Assembly (NCBI RefSeq): GCF_014982725.1
Contig: NZ_JADCJZ010000003.1
Coordinates: forward strand, 310,001-374,000
Direction: 5' to 3'
Length of the DNA: 64,000 bases
From: Thermophilibacter gallinarum
Lineage (GTDB): Bacteria > Actinomycetota > Coriobacteriia > Coriobacteriales > Atopobiaceae
Shown here piece by piece: positions 10,167 to 22,724 of this stretch; the stretch's first letter is position 1; each line of letters opens with the position of its first letter. The notes beneath the pieces were generated by a model. That model was not told the origin of the DNA, did no database searches, and worked only from the letters and a program-made list of their open reading frames with translations. The translations under genes were made by a program, and so were the position numbers.

Positions 10167-10985
10167 TCATAGCGGCATGCACTCCCAGCTGCCGTCCGCA
10201 TGCGGGATCTCGACCGAGCGATAGCCGACCTCCCAGGCGCGCGCATAGGCCTCGCGTATCCCGTCGCAGACGTCCGACGGGACGTGCGCGTCGGAGCCCA
10301 CAGTGATGGGCACGCCGGCGGCGAGGAAGCGCCCCAGCAGGCCGCACGAGGGGTAGTAGTCCCCCACCCCTTTGCGCAGGCCGGCCGTGGAGAGCTCCAC
10401 CCGACGGCCGGTGTCATGAGCGCAGGCGGCCATCTCGTCCCAGAGCGGCGCGAGGTCGATCGTGGCGGCAAGGCCGAGCGGTCGCATGCGCTCCGGCAGG
10501 TCGGGATGGGCCATCGTGTCGAAGGCGAGCGGGCTCTCGCAGGCAGCGCACCATGCGGCCACGTAGCGCCGCCACACCTCGTCCGGGCCGAGCTCGTGCC
10601 AGACGTGCAGGTCGGAGGTGTCGTCGATCCACGCGCCGTCGTCCTTCTCGCCCAGCCAGTGCACGCTGCCGAGAAGGACCTGCGCCCCGGACGACCACTG
10701 GCGGACGTCGTCCTCGCAGCCGGGATACCAGTCGGCCTCGAAGCCATAGACCATCTCCAGCTCGGGATGGGCGACTCGCGCGGCCTCGAACGCGGCGCGG
10801 TGCGCGGGCAGCTTCCCTTCGACGACCTGCACCTCGCCGGCCGGGTCCATCGACGCGGGCAGCGTGAGGTGGTCCGTGCACACCAGCGCGGCGCATCCGG
10901 CCGCGTCGGCGGCACGGGCGTTCTCCTCGAACGTGCCCACACCGTCCGAGAAGCTCGTATGCGTGTGGCAGTCGGCCACTACCAT
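10167..10985 (-). CDS. PHP-domain phosphoesterase, histidinol-phosphatase-like
   Basis: A 272-residue PHP-superfamily metalloenzyme. Metal-site blocks visible are DCHTHTSFSDG near the N-terminus, CTDHLT, a later GFEADWYPG, GSVHW and the C-terminal GSDAHVPSDV. This order matches the HisK/HisJ-type histidinol phosphatase family, which dephosphorylates histidinol phosphate in histidine synthesis, but no other his gene is nearby, so the substrate is uncertain. The frame is open to 11048. Start is placed at ATG 10985 behind a run of nine G that acts as the Shine-Dalgarno. It lies downstream of carAB across a hairpin. Confidence 0.8.
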   Translation of the reverse strand: MVVADCHTHTSFSDGVGTFEENARAADAAGCAALVCTDHLTLPASMDPAGEVQVVEGKLPAHRAAFEAARVAHPELEMVYGFEADWYPGCEDDVRQWSSGAQVLLGSVHWLGEKDDGAWIDDTSDLHVWHELGPDEVWRRYVAAWCAACESPLAFDTMAHPDLPERMRPLGLAATIDLAPLWDEMAACAHDTGRRVELSTAGLRKGVGDYYPSCGLLGRFLAAGVPITVGSDAHVPSDVCDGIREAYARAWEVGYRSVEIPHADGSWECMPL

Positions 10986-10989
10986 ACGT

Positions 10990-10998
10990 CCCCCCCCC
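10990..10998 (-). repeat. Nine-G homopolymer acting as ribosome binding site
   Basis: An uninterrupted run of nine G on the minus strand ends 4 bases before the ATG of the PHP-domain gene and contains the only plausible Shine-Dalgarno. Confidence 0.7.
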
Positions 10999-11008
10999 TC
11001 TTCGAGAA

Positions 11009-11037
11009 GGGCCGCCGGGCGAGAGACCCGACGGCCC
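11009..11037 (-). terminator. Terminator-like hairpin after carAB
   Basis: Eleven-bp GC-rich stem with one mismatch (11009-11019 with 11027-11037) and a 7-nt loop. On the minus strand it is followed by CTTCTCGAAG instead of a U-run. Confidence 0.65.
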
Positions 11038-11041
11038 GAAT

Positions 11042-11072
11042 GATTCAAAAGGGGTCTGTCCCCTCTTGAGTC
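11042..11072. repeat. REP-like hairpin with GGGGACAG core after carB
   Basis: Thirteen-bp stem with two mismatches (11042-11054 with 11060-11072) and a 5-nt loop, starting 2 bp after the carB stop. On the minus strand it reads TCAAGAGGGGACAGACCCC, which shares its core with the inverted repeat at 54497-54561. Confidence 0.55.
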
Positions 11073-11074
11073 AC

Positions 11075-14284
<3,210 letters not shown>

Positions 14285-15553
14285 CTAGAAGCGCCTCCCC
14301 TCGCGGACGTCGATGGCGAGGTAGTCGTCCTCGCCGCGCATGAGCTTGGCGAACGCCGCGAAGGCGTACGTGGAGTCGTTGGGGCCGGGCTTGGCCTCGG
14401 GGTGGTACTGCATGGAGAAGGCCGGGACGTCCAGGAACTGGATGCCCTCGGGCGTGCCGTCGTTGAGGTTGACGTGCGTGAGGCGGACGCGCCCGTACTT
14501 CTCGGTCTGGACGACGGGGGCCACGTGGGCGCGGGACCAGAAGCGCAGGTCCTCGTCTGCCGGGTGCTCGGAGACGCCGCCGGAGAGCTCGGGTACGAGC
14601 GGGCCGAAGGACGAGAAGACCGGGCCGTAGTTGTGGTTCTGCGCGGTGATCTCGACCTTGCCGGTGAGCAGGTTCATCACGGGTTCGTTGCCGCCGTGGT
14701 GGCCGTACGGGAGCTTCTCGATCCGGGCACCGGCCGCCATGGAGATGACCTGGTTGCCGAGGCAGATGCCAAAGACGGGAAGCTTGCCGAGGCACGCGCG
14801 CACGGCGTCGACAACGGGCGGCACGGAGACGGGGTCGCCCGGGCCGTTGGAGAAGAACACGCCGTCGGGGTTCGTCTCGAGGACCTTCTCGGCGGGCGTG
14901 TCCCACGGCACGACGGTGACCTCGCAGCCTGCGGCCGAGAGGCGCTTGCCGATGCCCTTCTTCTCGCCGCAGTCGTAGGCGACCACGTGCAGGCGCGGGT
15001 GGCCGTCGGCGTCCTGGCCGGGGACCGTGTAGGCCTCCTTGGTGGAGACGTCGGCGACGTAGTTGTGGTCGGCGATTGAAGGGGACGCCTTGACACGCGC
15101 GATGAGGCTCTCGGGGTCGAGGTCGGTCGTGGAGATCGCCGCCCTCATGGCGCCGCCCTCGCGGATGGCGATGGTGAGGGCGCGCGTGTCCACGTCCTCG
15201 ATCGCGACGACGCCGTTCTGCGCGAGGAAGTTCGGGAAGCTCTCCACGGACTGCCAGTTGCTCGGGGTGTAGCACATGTCGTGCACCACGAGACCAGCCA
15301 GGTGGAGCGGGTCGCCCTGCATGTCCTTCTCGTTGATGCCGTAGTTGCCGATCTGCGGGTAGGTGAGCGTCACGATCTGGCCCGCGTAGGACGGGTCGGA
15401 GACGATCTCCTGATAGCCGACCATCGAGGTGTTGAACACGATCTCGCCGAAGGTCTCGCCCTCGGCGCCGGCACTGCGCCCGAAGAAGAACATCCCGTTC
15501 TCCAGCGCGAGAAGCGCCCTCGGATGCCTGCCGTTGTCCACCAGTAGGTTCAC
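14285..15553 (-). CDS. carA: Carbamoyl-phosphate synthase small (glutaminase) subunit
   Basis: A 422-residue glutaminase subunit that hydrolyses glutamine and channels ammonia to CarB. The N-terminal domain includes GETFGEIVFNTSMVGYQE. The class I amidotransferase domain has its nucleophile Cys in FGICLGNQVISMA (LGN here, where LGH is usual) and the His/Glu pair in MQYHPEAKPGP. The protein is about 40 residues longer than the E. coli subunit. Start is GTG 15553, with AAGGGCGG upstream; the upstream frame extension lacks support. It heads carAB, preceded by a leader with an attenuator-like terminator, which suggests control by pyrimidine level. Confidence 0.95.
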   Translation of the reverse strand: MNLLVDNGRHPRALLALENGMFFFGRSAGAEGETFGEIVFNTSMVGYQEIVSDPSYAGQIVTLTYPQIGNYGINEKDMQGDPLHLAGLVVHDMCYTPSNWQSVESFPNFLAQNGVVAIEDVDTRALTIAIREGGAMRAAISTTDLDPESLIARVKASPSIADHNYVADVSTKEAYTVPGQDADGHPRLHVVAYDCGEKKGIGKRLSAAGCEVTVVPWDTPAEKVLETNPDGVFFSNGPGDPVSVPPVVDAVRACLGKLPVFGICLGNQVISMAAGARIEKLPYGHHGGNEPVMNLLTGKVEITAQNHNYGPVFSSFGPLVPELSGGVSEHPADEDLRFWSRAHVAPVVQTEKYGRVRLTHVNLNDGTPEGIQFLDVPAFSMQYHPEAKPGPNDSTYAFAAFAKLMRGEDDYLAIDVREGRRF

Positions 15554-15601
15554 AGCAACACCGCCCTTTCGTCGCGCGCCCAGGGGCAAAGCCGCAGCTA
15601 C

Positions 15602-15637
15602 AAAAAACGGAGCGACCGCCACGTGGCGGAGACTCCG
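15602..15637 (-). promoter_or_regulatory. Intrinsic terminator inside the carAB leader (attenuator)
   Basis: Stem CGGAG/CTCCG enclosing a second stem CCGCC/GGCGG, followed on the minus strand by six T (15607 to 15602). It lies 49 bp upstream of the carA start, downstream of the apparent promoter, so it would end transcription before the gene. Upstream, GAGAGACC near 15675-15685 could pair with GTCTC of the terminator's first arm, giving an alternative fold, and it recalls the PyrR-binding loop. PyrR control is inference. Confidence 0.6.
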
Positions 15638-15706
15638 AATAAGGCAGCTGCGATTAGGTTGTGGACGCCTTTTCGGTCTCTCGTACCGTCTTAAAGGTCA
15701 TGGGAC

Positions 15707-15712
15707 AGTATA
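15707..15712 (-). promoter_or_regulatory. Likely -10 box of the carAB promoter
   Basis: TATACT on the minus strand. A start near 15700 gives a leader of about 150 nt that includes the attenuator. The -35 region is poor. Confidence 0.45.
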
Positions 15713-15775
15713 GCCGGAAACGCGTTCACCGTGTCGCGGGATAACGCATCAGCACAAAAGTCCGCACGGGAGGGT

Positions 15776-16042
15776 CTAGCGCTGACGGCCTCGCACAATG
15801 GCCATGGCCGAGAAAAACGTCGACCAGGCCAGGAGAAAGACGGCCCCGAAGAGCCAGCCGTTCACCGTGTCTATGAGCGAAGACGTGTCGGCACCGGCGT
15901 TGTACCTGAGCACCGACGTCAGGCAGAGCGAGAGGAAGAAGTAGCTTGCGGCAACAAGGGCCAGCACACGTTCACGCGACCGGGGGCTCACCGCAGCGAC
16001 CACAGGCAGTGCGAGCACAGGCACGCCAAGGACAAAGGGCAT
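15776..16042 (-). CDS. Small membrane protein of unknown function
   Basis: An 88-residue protein made of three hydrophobic helices: FVLGVPVLALPVVAAV near the N-terminus, VLALVAASYFFLSLCLTSV in the middle, and WLFGAVFLLAWSTFFSAMAIV near the end. It ends in the basic tail RGRQR. Start is ATG 16042, with AAAGGAG 6 bp upstream; the frame is open to 16078 but without ribosome site. No family is recognised. It stands alone upstream of the carAB promoter. The 356 bp to its right (16043-16398) hold a 103-bp repeat element and a long hairpin and no gene. Confidence 0.6.
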   Translation of the reverse strand: MPFVLGVPVLALPVVAAVSPRSRERVLALVAASYFFLSLCLTSVLRYNAGADTSSLIDTVNGWLFGAVFLLAWSTFFSAMAIVRGRQR

Positions 16043-16152
16043 GGGGGGCTCCTTTCCGCGTTGGGGCCGAACGTCCACAATCTATCCCATCGAAGGCCGG
16101 AATCGCACGTTCTTCTCGCCAGATGACTCGAAGGGTTATGCGCGCTCTCCGA

Positions 16153-16255
16153 GGTTATGTACACAATTTTACCTTTGATACACAGTCTCGGCCAGAGAAA
16201 CCGCAGCTAGACCGATTGCCGCATTCGTATCAACCTTACAACTTCGTACATATCC
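16153..16255. repeat. Element Z1: 103-bp inverted-repeat element
   Basis: Ends are 29-bp imperfect inverted repeats (16153-16181 and 16227-16255; 21 of 29 positions agree) beginning GGTTATGTAC and GGATATGTAC and both finishing TTGATAC inward. The left end matches the left end of element Z2 (59602-59705) at 21 of 29 positions. It is intergenic and AT-richer than its surroundings. Confidence 0.8.
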
Positions 16256-16303
16256 TCCAGGCTTGCGCACAACCTCAAAACGATGAAGGAGCGACATGTG
16301 AGA

Positions 16304-16376
16304 GGGCGGCCCTCCGGCTTCCTAAGCAGGATCTTCCGCGAAGCGCAGTCCTGCGTGGAAGCCGGAGGGGCCGCCC
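16304..16376 (-). terminator. Long hairpin downstream of gdhA
   Basis: Outer stem of about 19 bp with one bulged G (16304-16322 with 16357-16376), enclosing an inner GCAGGA/TCCTGC stem. It lies 23 bp past the gdhA stop. No U-tract; the tail on the minus strand is CTCTCAC. Confidence 0.6.
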
Positions 16377-16398
16377 CCGCCGCGAACGCGTCAGGCGA

Positions 16399-17766
<1,368 letters not shown>

Positions 17767-17809
17767 TCACGGGCGGCCGCGGCCGCGACGAACCGAAATT
17801 CCGCATGAG

Positions 17810-17839
17810 AGGATACGTTGACGAAACGCTGTGGCACAA
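17810..17839 (-). promoter_or_regulatory. Candidate gdhA promoter
   Basis: TTGTGC (17834-17839) and TATCCT (17810-17815) separated by 18 bp on the minus strand, about 55 bp ahead of the start codon. Confidence 0.4.
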
Positions 17840-17928
17840 ATCCGGACGAGAAGCGTAACGTCACCGAACCTCGCGCGTAATCTCCCGTACACACGAAACA
17901 CAGGCGCAATCCACAGGAGAGCGACACG

Positions 17929-17953
17929 AAAAAAGCCCGGGCGCGCCCGGGCT
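17929..17953 (-). terminator. Intrinsic terminator of the tRNA-Pro/tRNA-Gly unit
   Basis: Self-complementary GCCCGGGC...GCCCGGGC stem (17935-17952) followed on the minus strand by six T (17934 to 17929). It begins about 10 bp after the tRNA-Gly 3' end. Confidence 0.85.
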
Positions 17954-17962
17954 CTGAGTGTC

Positions 17963-18036
<74 letters not shown>

Positions 18037-18042
18037 GTGCGT

Positions 18043-18119
18043 TGGTCGGGGCGACTGGATTCGAACCAGCGACCCTCTGCTCCCAAAGCAGATGCGCTAC
18101 CAAGCTGCGCCACGCCCCG
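18043..18119 (-). tRNA. tRNA-Pro, anticodon TGG
   Basis: A 77-nt tRNA with encoded CCA. Acceptor CGGGGCG pairs with CGCCCCG, anticodon loop TTTGGGA. It is the first gene of a two-tRNA unit. Confidence 0.97.
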
Positions 18120-18132
18120 GTCGCAGGGTCAA

Positions 18133-18161
18133 AGTATAGGTGAGCGTCCCGTGGCGGGCAA
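18133..18161 (-). promoter_or_regulatory. Promoter of the tRNA-Pro/tRNA-Gly unit
   Basis: TTGCCC (18156-18161), a 17-bp spacer and TATACT (18133-18138) on the minus strand, 14 bp ahead of the tRNA-Pro 5' end. Spacing and -10 are close to the sigma-70 type consensus. Confidence 0.65.
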
Positions 18162-18203
18162 GCGTAGAATGGACGCCGAGAAGAACCTCGAGAAAGGCCG
18201 CGC

Positions 18204-19133
18204 ATGGCAGACTCCCCTCTCGGTCGCACGCTCCTCATCGCCAACCCCGCCGCCCACAGCGGCAAGGGCGCCCAGGGGGCCGAGTTCGCCCGACGGTTTC
18301 TGGGTAGCTACTCGTCCGTCACGAGCGGCTACGAGGTCCGTCTCACGTCGGGACCCGGCGAGGCGACCACGATCGCCGAGGGCGCCGAGGGGTTCGACAC
18401 CGTGCTCGTCCTCGGCGGCGACGGCGTGACCCACGAGACCGTCTGCGGGCTCATGCGCCGAGACGCGGAAGACCGGCCCCAGCTCGGGATCATCCCGCTC
18501 GGGTCCGGCAACGACTACGCCCGCACGCTCGGCATGGTCACCAACGACGTGGAGGCCGCCTTCGCGCAGCTCGTGCGCGGAAGCGTTCGCCCCGTCGAGG
18601 TCGGGCGTGTCAACGGGACCCACTTCATGGAGACGCTCTCGTTCGGGCTCGACGCCGCGATCGCGATTGACACCACCGAGCGCCGCGCGGCGGACACCTC
18701 GCAGAAGGGCGAGGCGCTCTACGTCACCTCCGGGCTCAAGATACTCTCGCGCGCGAGGGGCGGTTTCCCCTGCACGGTGCGCCTCGACGACGAGGACCCC
18801 GTCGACCTCTCCACGCTCATCTTCGCGGTTCAGGTCGGCCCCACCTACGGGGGCGGGTTCCGCATCTGCCCGGACGCCGACCCTGCCGACGGGCTTCTCG
18901 ACGTCTGCTACAACGTGCGCAAGCCGGTGCTCCCCCACCTGCTCGCGCTCTTCGGCCTGGCGCGGTCGGGACGTCACGCGCGCTCGCGCGTCGTACGCCT
19001 CCGGAAGATCCGCCGGGCGGTGCTCGACTTCGCGGCGGAGCCTCCCTGCCAGGTCGACGGCGAGGCACTCTCCGGCACCCACTTCGAGGTCGAAGTCGTC
19101 CCCGCCGCCCTGCGCGTGATCTTCCCCGTCTGA
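18204..19133 (+). CDS. Diacylglycerol/lipid kinase family protein
   Basis: A 309-residue kinase of the DAGK catalytic family (YegS/DgkB type) that phosphorylates diacylglycerol or a related lipid at the membrane. Visible blocks are LLIANPAAHSGKG at the start, the nucleotide-binding VLGGDGVTHE near residue 72, and PLGSGNDYARTLGM near residue 100. The C-terminal beta-sandwich ends with CQVDGEALSGTHFEVEVVP. GAGAAAGG lies 7 bp before ATG 18204. It diverges from the tRNA-Pro promoter. Lipid recycling is the likely role; the exact lipid is not decided by sequence. Confidence 0.88.
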   Translation: MADSPLGRTLLIANPAAHSGKGAQGAEFARRFLGSYSSVTSGYEVRLTSGPGEATTIAEGAEGFDTVLVLGGDGVTHETVCGLMRRDAEDRPQLGIIPLGSGNDYARTLGMVTNDVEAAFAQLVRGSVRPVEVGRVNGTHFMETLSFGLDAAIAIDTTERRAADTSQKGEALYVTSGLKILSRARGGFPCTVRLDDEDPVDLSTLIFAVQVGPTYGGGFRICPDADPADGLLDVCYNVRKPVLPHLLALFGLARSGRHARSRVVRLRKIRRAVLDFAAEPPCQVDGEALSGTHFEVEVVPAALRVIFPV

Positions 19134-19218
19134 GTCGGGCCCTCGGCGTTGGACGGCCCATGCCCCCCGCCCCGACACCTCGCGAATCGACCGCCGACGG
19201 GCGATGCCGAACGACGCG

Positions 19219-19453
19219 CTTAGGGTTTGGGGGTCGTTGTAGGCCAGCCTTCTCTTCTCGCTTAAGAATTCGAGGTTGTTGTACCTTCCGGACGCGACTT
19301 CGCGGACGAGAAGTTCCTGCGAAGAGAGACGACCTGCGGGTTTGTCCGAAGCGACACCGAATCCCACGCCGAAAGGCCGGGGTGAGCCTACAACTACCCC
19401 ACATTCGTAAGCGTGATGACCGAGCGGACCTACAACGACCCCCAAATCCTAAG
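19219..19453. repeat. Array Y: four copies of a 25-bp motif in a 2+2 inverted layout
   Basis: Copies lie at 19219-19243 and 19261-19285 (plus) and 19387-19411 and 19429-19453 (minus). They share CTTA at the left, GGT.GTTGTA at the right. The outer pair agrees at 24 of 25 positions, the inner pair at about 18. Copies on each arm are offset by 42 bp; the inner gap is 101 bp. The array occupies the 513-bp stretch 19134-19646 between the convergent ends of the lipid kinase and ptsI; the only other structure there is the hairpin at 19566-19619. Confidence 0.9.
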
Positions 19454-19565
19454 CAACCGCAGCACCCGCGCTCTCCAAGAGGGGGCTCAAGAGGGGTTCG
19501 ACTGAGGGAGAAGCACGTTCACCAGCATCGAGCCTGCGCGCAGGGGCTGCCGCACGCAGCAGAGA

Positions 19566-19619
19566 CCCCGCCTTCCGTCGGAAAGCGTCGTGTTGCGCTT
19601 TCAGCCGCGGAAGACGGGG
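19566..19619 (-). terminator. Long hairpin downstream of ptsI
   Basis: Outer 11-bp stem with one mismatch (19566-19576 with 19609-19619) and inner 7-bp GAAAGCG/CGCTTTC stem with an 8-nt loop. It begins 28 bp after the ptsI stop and is followed on the minus strand by TCTCTGCT. Confidence 0.6.
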
Positions 19620-19646
19620 CCGGAATTGCGATTCTTGCGCTGGAGC

Positions 19647-21350
19647 CTACCGAGCGGCGGCCTGGAGCATGGCCTTGACCTCAGTGGCGGTCTTGAGCTT
19701 CATGACCTTCTCGGTGAGGGCGTCGGCCTCGGCCTTGGTCCACTCGGAGATGATGCGACGGGTGCGCAGGATCGACGGCGCGGACACGGAGAACTCGCCC
19801 AGGCCGAAGGAGATGAGCACCGGGATCAGCAGCGGGTCGGCCGCGGCCTCACCGCACATGCCGACCATGATGCCGGCCTTGTTGCCCTCCTCGATGATGC
19901 GCTTGAGCGAGCGCAGAACCGCGGGCTGATAGACGTCGTAGAGGTAGCCAACGCGGTCGTTGCCGCGGTCGGCGCACATCGTGTAGCCGATCAGGTCGTT
20001 GGTGCCGATGGAGAAGAAGTCGCACTCGGCGGCCAGGTCGTCGGCGATCAGCGACGCGGCGGGCGTCTCGATCATGGTGCCGACCTCGATGTCCTTGTTG
20101 TAGGCCACGCCACGGGCGTCAAGATTGGCCTTGCACTCCTCGACGAGGGCCTTCACCTGGCGAATCTCGTCGATGTTGGTGACCAGCGGAACCATGATCT
20201 TGATGTCGCCGAAGGCGGAGGCGCGCAGCAGGGCCGTGAGCTGGACCTTGTACTGGTCCGGGTTGTTCAGGCAGTAGCGCACCGCGCGGTAGCCCATGAA
20301 GGGGTTCTCCTCCTTGCGGAGGTTGAGGTACGGGATCTCCTTGTCGCCGCCCACGTCGAGCGTGCGGATGATGACCGGCTGGTTCTTCATGCGCAGCGCG
20401 ACCTTCTGGTACGCGGCGAACTGCTCGTCCTCGCTCGGGAGCTCCTTGGCGTCCATGAACAGGAACTCGGAGCGGAAGAGGCCCACGCCCTCGCAGTCAT
20501 GCTCGGCCGCGACGTTGGCATCGTCCGGGTTGCCGATGTTGGCGACGAGAAGGACCTTCTCGCCGTCGCCGGTCACGGTCTCCTTGCCGCGGTAGGCCTC
20601 GAGCGCGAGCTTCTCCTCGGCGTACTGCTTGGCCTTTGCGCGATAGTGGGCGAGGTCGTTGTCGGCGGGGTTGACGAGCACGCGGCCGCGCGTACCGTCC
20701 ACGATGACCATGTCACCGCTCTTGATCACCTTGGTGATGTCGGCGACGGACAGGACCGCCGGGATCTCCAGCGCGCGGGCGATGATGGCGGAGTGAGAGG
20801 TGCGGCCGCCAGTCTCGGTAACGATGGCGGCGACGTTGTCCTTGTCGATGTCCGCAGTCATGGACGGGGTGAGCTCGTGCACCACGACGACGGAGTTCTC
20901 GGGCAGCGTGGAGAGGTCGACGACCTCCTTGCCCAGCAGGTCGGCAAGAAGCCCGGTCTTGACGTCGGCGACGTCGGCCGCGCGCTCGCGGAAGAGCTCG
21001 TCCTCCATGTTGGAGAACATGTTGTAGTACATGTCATAGGCCTCGGAGACGGCCTGCTCGGCGCACATGCCGGCCTCGATGGAGCCGTTGACCATCTCCT
21101 GGATGCCCTCGTCCTCGGCGAACTCGATGTGGGCGCCCATGATGGCGGCGGCCTCCTCGCCCACCGTCTCGGTCATGCGGGCGATCTGGGCGTTGGTCTG
21201 CTCGACGAACTTGGCCACGGCGGCGGCGTAGCGCTGCTTCTCGTCACCGGCGTCCTCCGGGGCGTGCGGCGTGAAGCTCAGGTCCGGCTCGACGGCGACG
21301 CGCGCGACACCAATGCCGATGCCATCGGATGCGTTGACTCCCTCGTACAT
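19647..21350 (-). CDS. ptsI: Phosphoenolpyruvate-protein phosphotransferase (PTS enzyme I)
   Basis: A 567-residue cytoplasmic enzyme that takes phosphate from phosphoenolpyruvate and passes it to HPr, starting PTS sugar uptake. The phosphorylated His186 lies in TETGGRTSHSAIIARAL. PEP-binding blocks are GVGLFRSEFLFMD and the C-terminal MCGEAAAD with the active-site Cys. Start is ATG 21350, seven bases after GGGGGAG; a GTG at 21368 is an alternative. It lies 87 bp downstream of fruK on the same strand with a small GCAA-loop hairpin between. No ptsH or fructose EII gene is adjacent. Confidence 0.95.
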   Translation of the reverse strand: MYEGVNASDGIGIGVARVAVEPDLSFTPHAPEDAGDEKQRYAAAVAKFVEQTNAQIARMTETVGEEAAAIMGAHIEFAEDEGIQEMVNGSIEAGMCAEQAVSEAYDMYYNMFSNMEDELFRERAADVADVKTGLLADLLGKEVVDLSTLPENSVVVVHELTPSMTADIDKDNVAAIVTETGGRTSHSAIIARALEIPAVLSVADITKVIKSGDMVIVDGTRGRVLVNPADNDLAHYRAKAKQYAEEKLALEAYRGKETVTGDGEKVLLVANIGNPDDANVAAEHDCEGVGLFRSEFLFMDAKELPSEDEQFAAYQKVALRMKNQPVIIRTLDVGGDKEIPYLNLRKEENPFMGYRAVRYCLNNPDQYKVQLTALLRASAFGDIKIMVPLVTNIDEIRQVKALVEECKANLDARGVAYNKDIEVGTMIETPAASLIADDLAAECDFFSIGTNDLIGYTMCADRGNDRVGYLYDVYQPAVLRSLKRIIEEGNKAGIMVGMCGEAAADPLLIPVLISFGLGEFSVSAPSILRTRRIISEWTKAEADALTEKVMKLKTATEVKAMLQAAAR

Positions 21351-21437
21351 GTTGCTCTCCCCCTTCACGTGGCCGCTGGGCGGCCAGACCTGCTATTACG
21401 TTCACGCCCTTGCGGGCGGAGCGACCGAAACGCCGGG

Positions 21438-22442
21438 CTACTTGGCCTCCGAGCCCTTCTTCTCGTCCTCCTCGGCGCGCACGCGGTTCTCCTCGATGTC
21501 GCGGGCGATGGTGCCGGGGATGGCGCGACCCATCTTCTTGTACAGGGCGGTGACCACGCGGTCGATCGTCGAGCGCTTGGCGATGCCCTTGCTCGCCGCC
21601 GTGGCGGTGCCGCAGGCGGAGGCGAAGATGAGTGCGGTCTCGTAGTCGACGCCACGCGTGACCTGCGCGAGGAAGCCGCCGACCATGGAGTCGCCGGCGC
21701 CGGTGGCGTTGACGAGGCGGATGCGGGCCGTGGGGACGATATGCTCGGCGCCGTTCTCGTCCAGCAGCAGAGAGCCGTGCCCGCCGCAGGAGATGATGAC
21801 GTTGCGGGCGCCGGCCTCCTGGAGCTTGTGCGCGTAGGGCATGCAGGCCTCGGGCTCCTCGATCTCAACGCCGTAGATGCGCCCGACCTCGTGGTTGTTG
21901 GGCTTGATGAGGAACGGGTGCATCTCGAGCGACTCCATGAGGAGCTGGCCCGGCGCGTCGACGACGAACTGGATGCCGCGGCCGCCGAGGCGCCTCATGA
22001 TCTGCATGTACATGTCCTCGGGAAGCGAGTTGGGGATGGAGCCCGTGAGGACGAGGGTGTCGCCCGCGCCCACGACATCCATGCGGGCGAGGAGCTCGTC
22101 CACCTTCTTCTCGGGAATCTTGGGGCCCATGCCGTTGACCATCGTCATGACGATGCCGTTGAGCTTGATGTTGATGCGCGTGTAGCCGCGGTCGAGGATC
22201 ACGAAGTTGCTCGCGACGCCCTTCTCCTGCAGGCGCTTGAGCAGGTAGTCACCGGTGAAGCCCGCGGCGATGCCCATGGCGATGCTCGGCACGTCGAGCT
22301 CGTTCAGGAGCGTGGAGATGTTGATGCCGTTGCCGCCGCAGTGCAGCTCCTCAGAGGACGAGCGGTTGGTGAAGCCCATGTCGAGGGTCAGGGGGTGCAT
22401 GACGTAGTCGAGAGCAGGGTTCAACGTCATCGTGTAAATCAA
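21438..22442 (-). CDS. fruK: 1-phosphofructokinase (PfkB family)
   Basis: A 334-residue ribokinase-fold enzyme, expected to convert fructose 1-phosphate to fructose 1,6-bisphosphate. The start is TTG 22442 with AAGGAG 7 bp upstream; it yields MIYTMTLNPALDYV, the hallmark N-terminus of FruK/LacC proteins. The second block HCGGNGINIS and the catalytic loop NATGAGDSMVGGF are intact. The pairing with ptsI supports a role after PTS fructose uptake. Tagatose-6-phosphate kinase is a related alternative, less likely here. Confidence 0.88.
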   Translation of the reverse strand: MIYTMTLNPALDYVMHPLTLDMGFTNRSSSEELHCGGNGINISTLLNELDVPSIAMGIAAGFTGDYLLKRLQEKGVASNFVILDRGYTRINIKLNGIVMTMVNGMGPKIPEKKVDELLARMDVVGAGDTLVLTGSIPNSLPEDMYMQIMRRLGGRGIQFVVDAPGQLLMESLEMHPFLIKPNNHEVGRIYGVEIEEPEACMPYAHKLQEAGARNVIISCGGHGSLLLDENGAEHIVPTARIRLVNATGAGDSMVGGFLAQVTRGVDYETALIFASACGTATAASKGIAKRSTIDRVVTALYKKMGRAIPGTIARDIEENRVRAEEDEKKGSEAK

Positions 22443-22570
22443 CGCGTGCTCCTTCCATCGGGCAGTTCGCACGTTACAAGTATGCCGTAAGTCCGCGCGG
22501 TGGGGCGCAGAATTTTGCGAGCGTATTTCGACTCGCCGCAAGAGGCGACCGACGCGGCGGCGTGCGGCGC

Positions 22571-22603
22571 AAAAGGGCCGGGAGCTGCTACGCCCCCGGC
22601 CCG
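22571..22603 (-). terminator. Intrinsic terminator of tRNA-Arg
   Basis: GGGCCGGG/CCCGGCCC-type stem followed on the minus strand by TTTTGC, about 10 bp past the tRNA 3' end. Confidence 0.8.
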
Positions 22604-22612
22604 CTGCGTCCC

Positions 22613-22689
22613 TGGCGCGCCCTGAGGGATTCGAACCCCCGACCTTGGGATTAGAAGTCCCCTGCTCTATCCAGCTGAGCTAAGGGCGC
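22613..22689 (-). tRNA. tRNA-Arg, anticodon TCT
   Basis: A 77-nt tRNA with encoded CCA. Acceptor GCGCCCT pairs with AGGGCGC, anticodon loop CTTCTAA. A TAGAAT box at 22722-22727, overlapping the stop of the NUDIX gene, may be its -10. Confidence 0.97.
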
Positions 22690-22724
22690 GTGCCGCGACC
22701 GGCCCCGCCGGCGCGAGACACATT

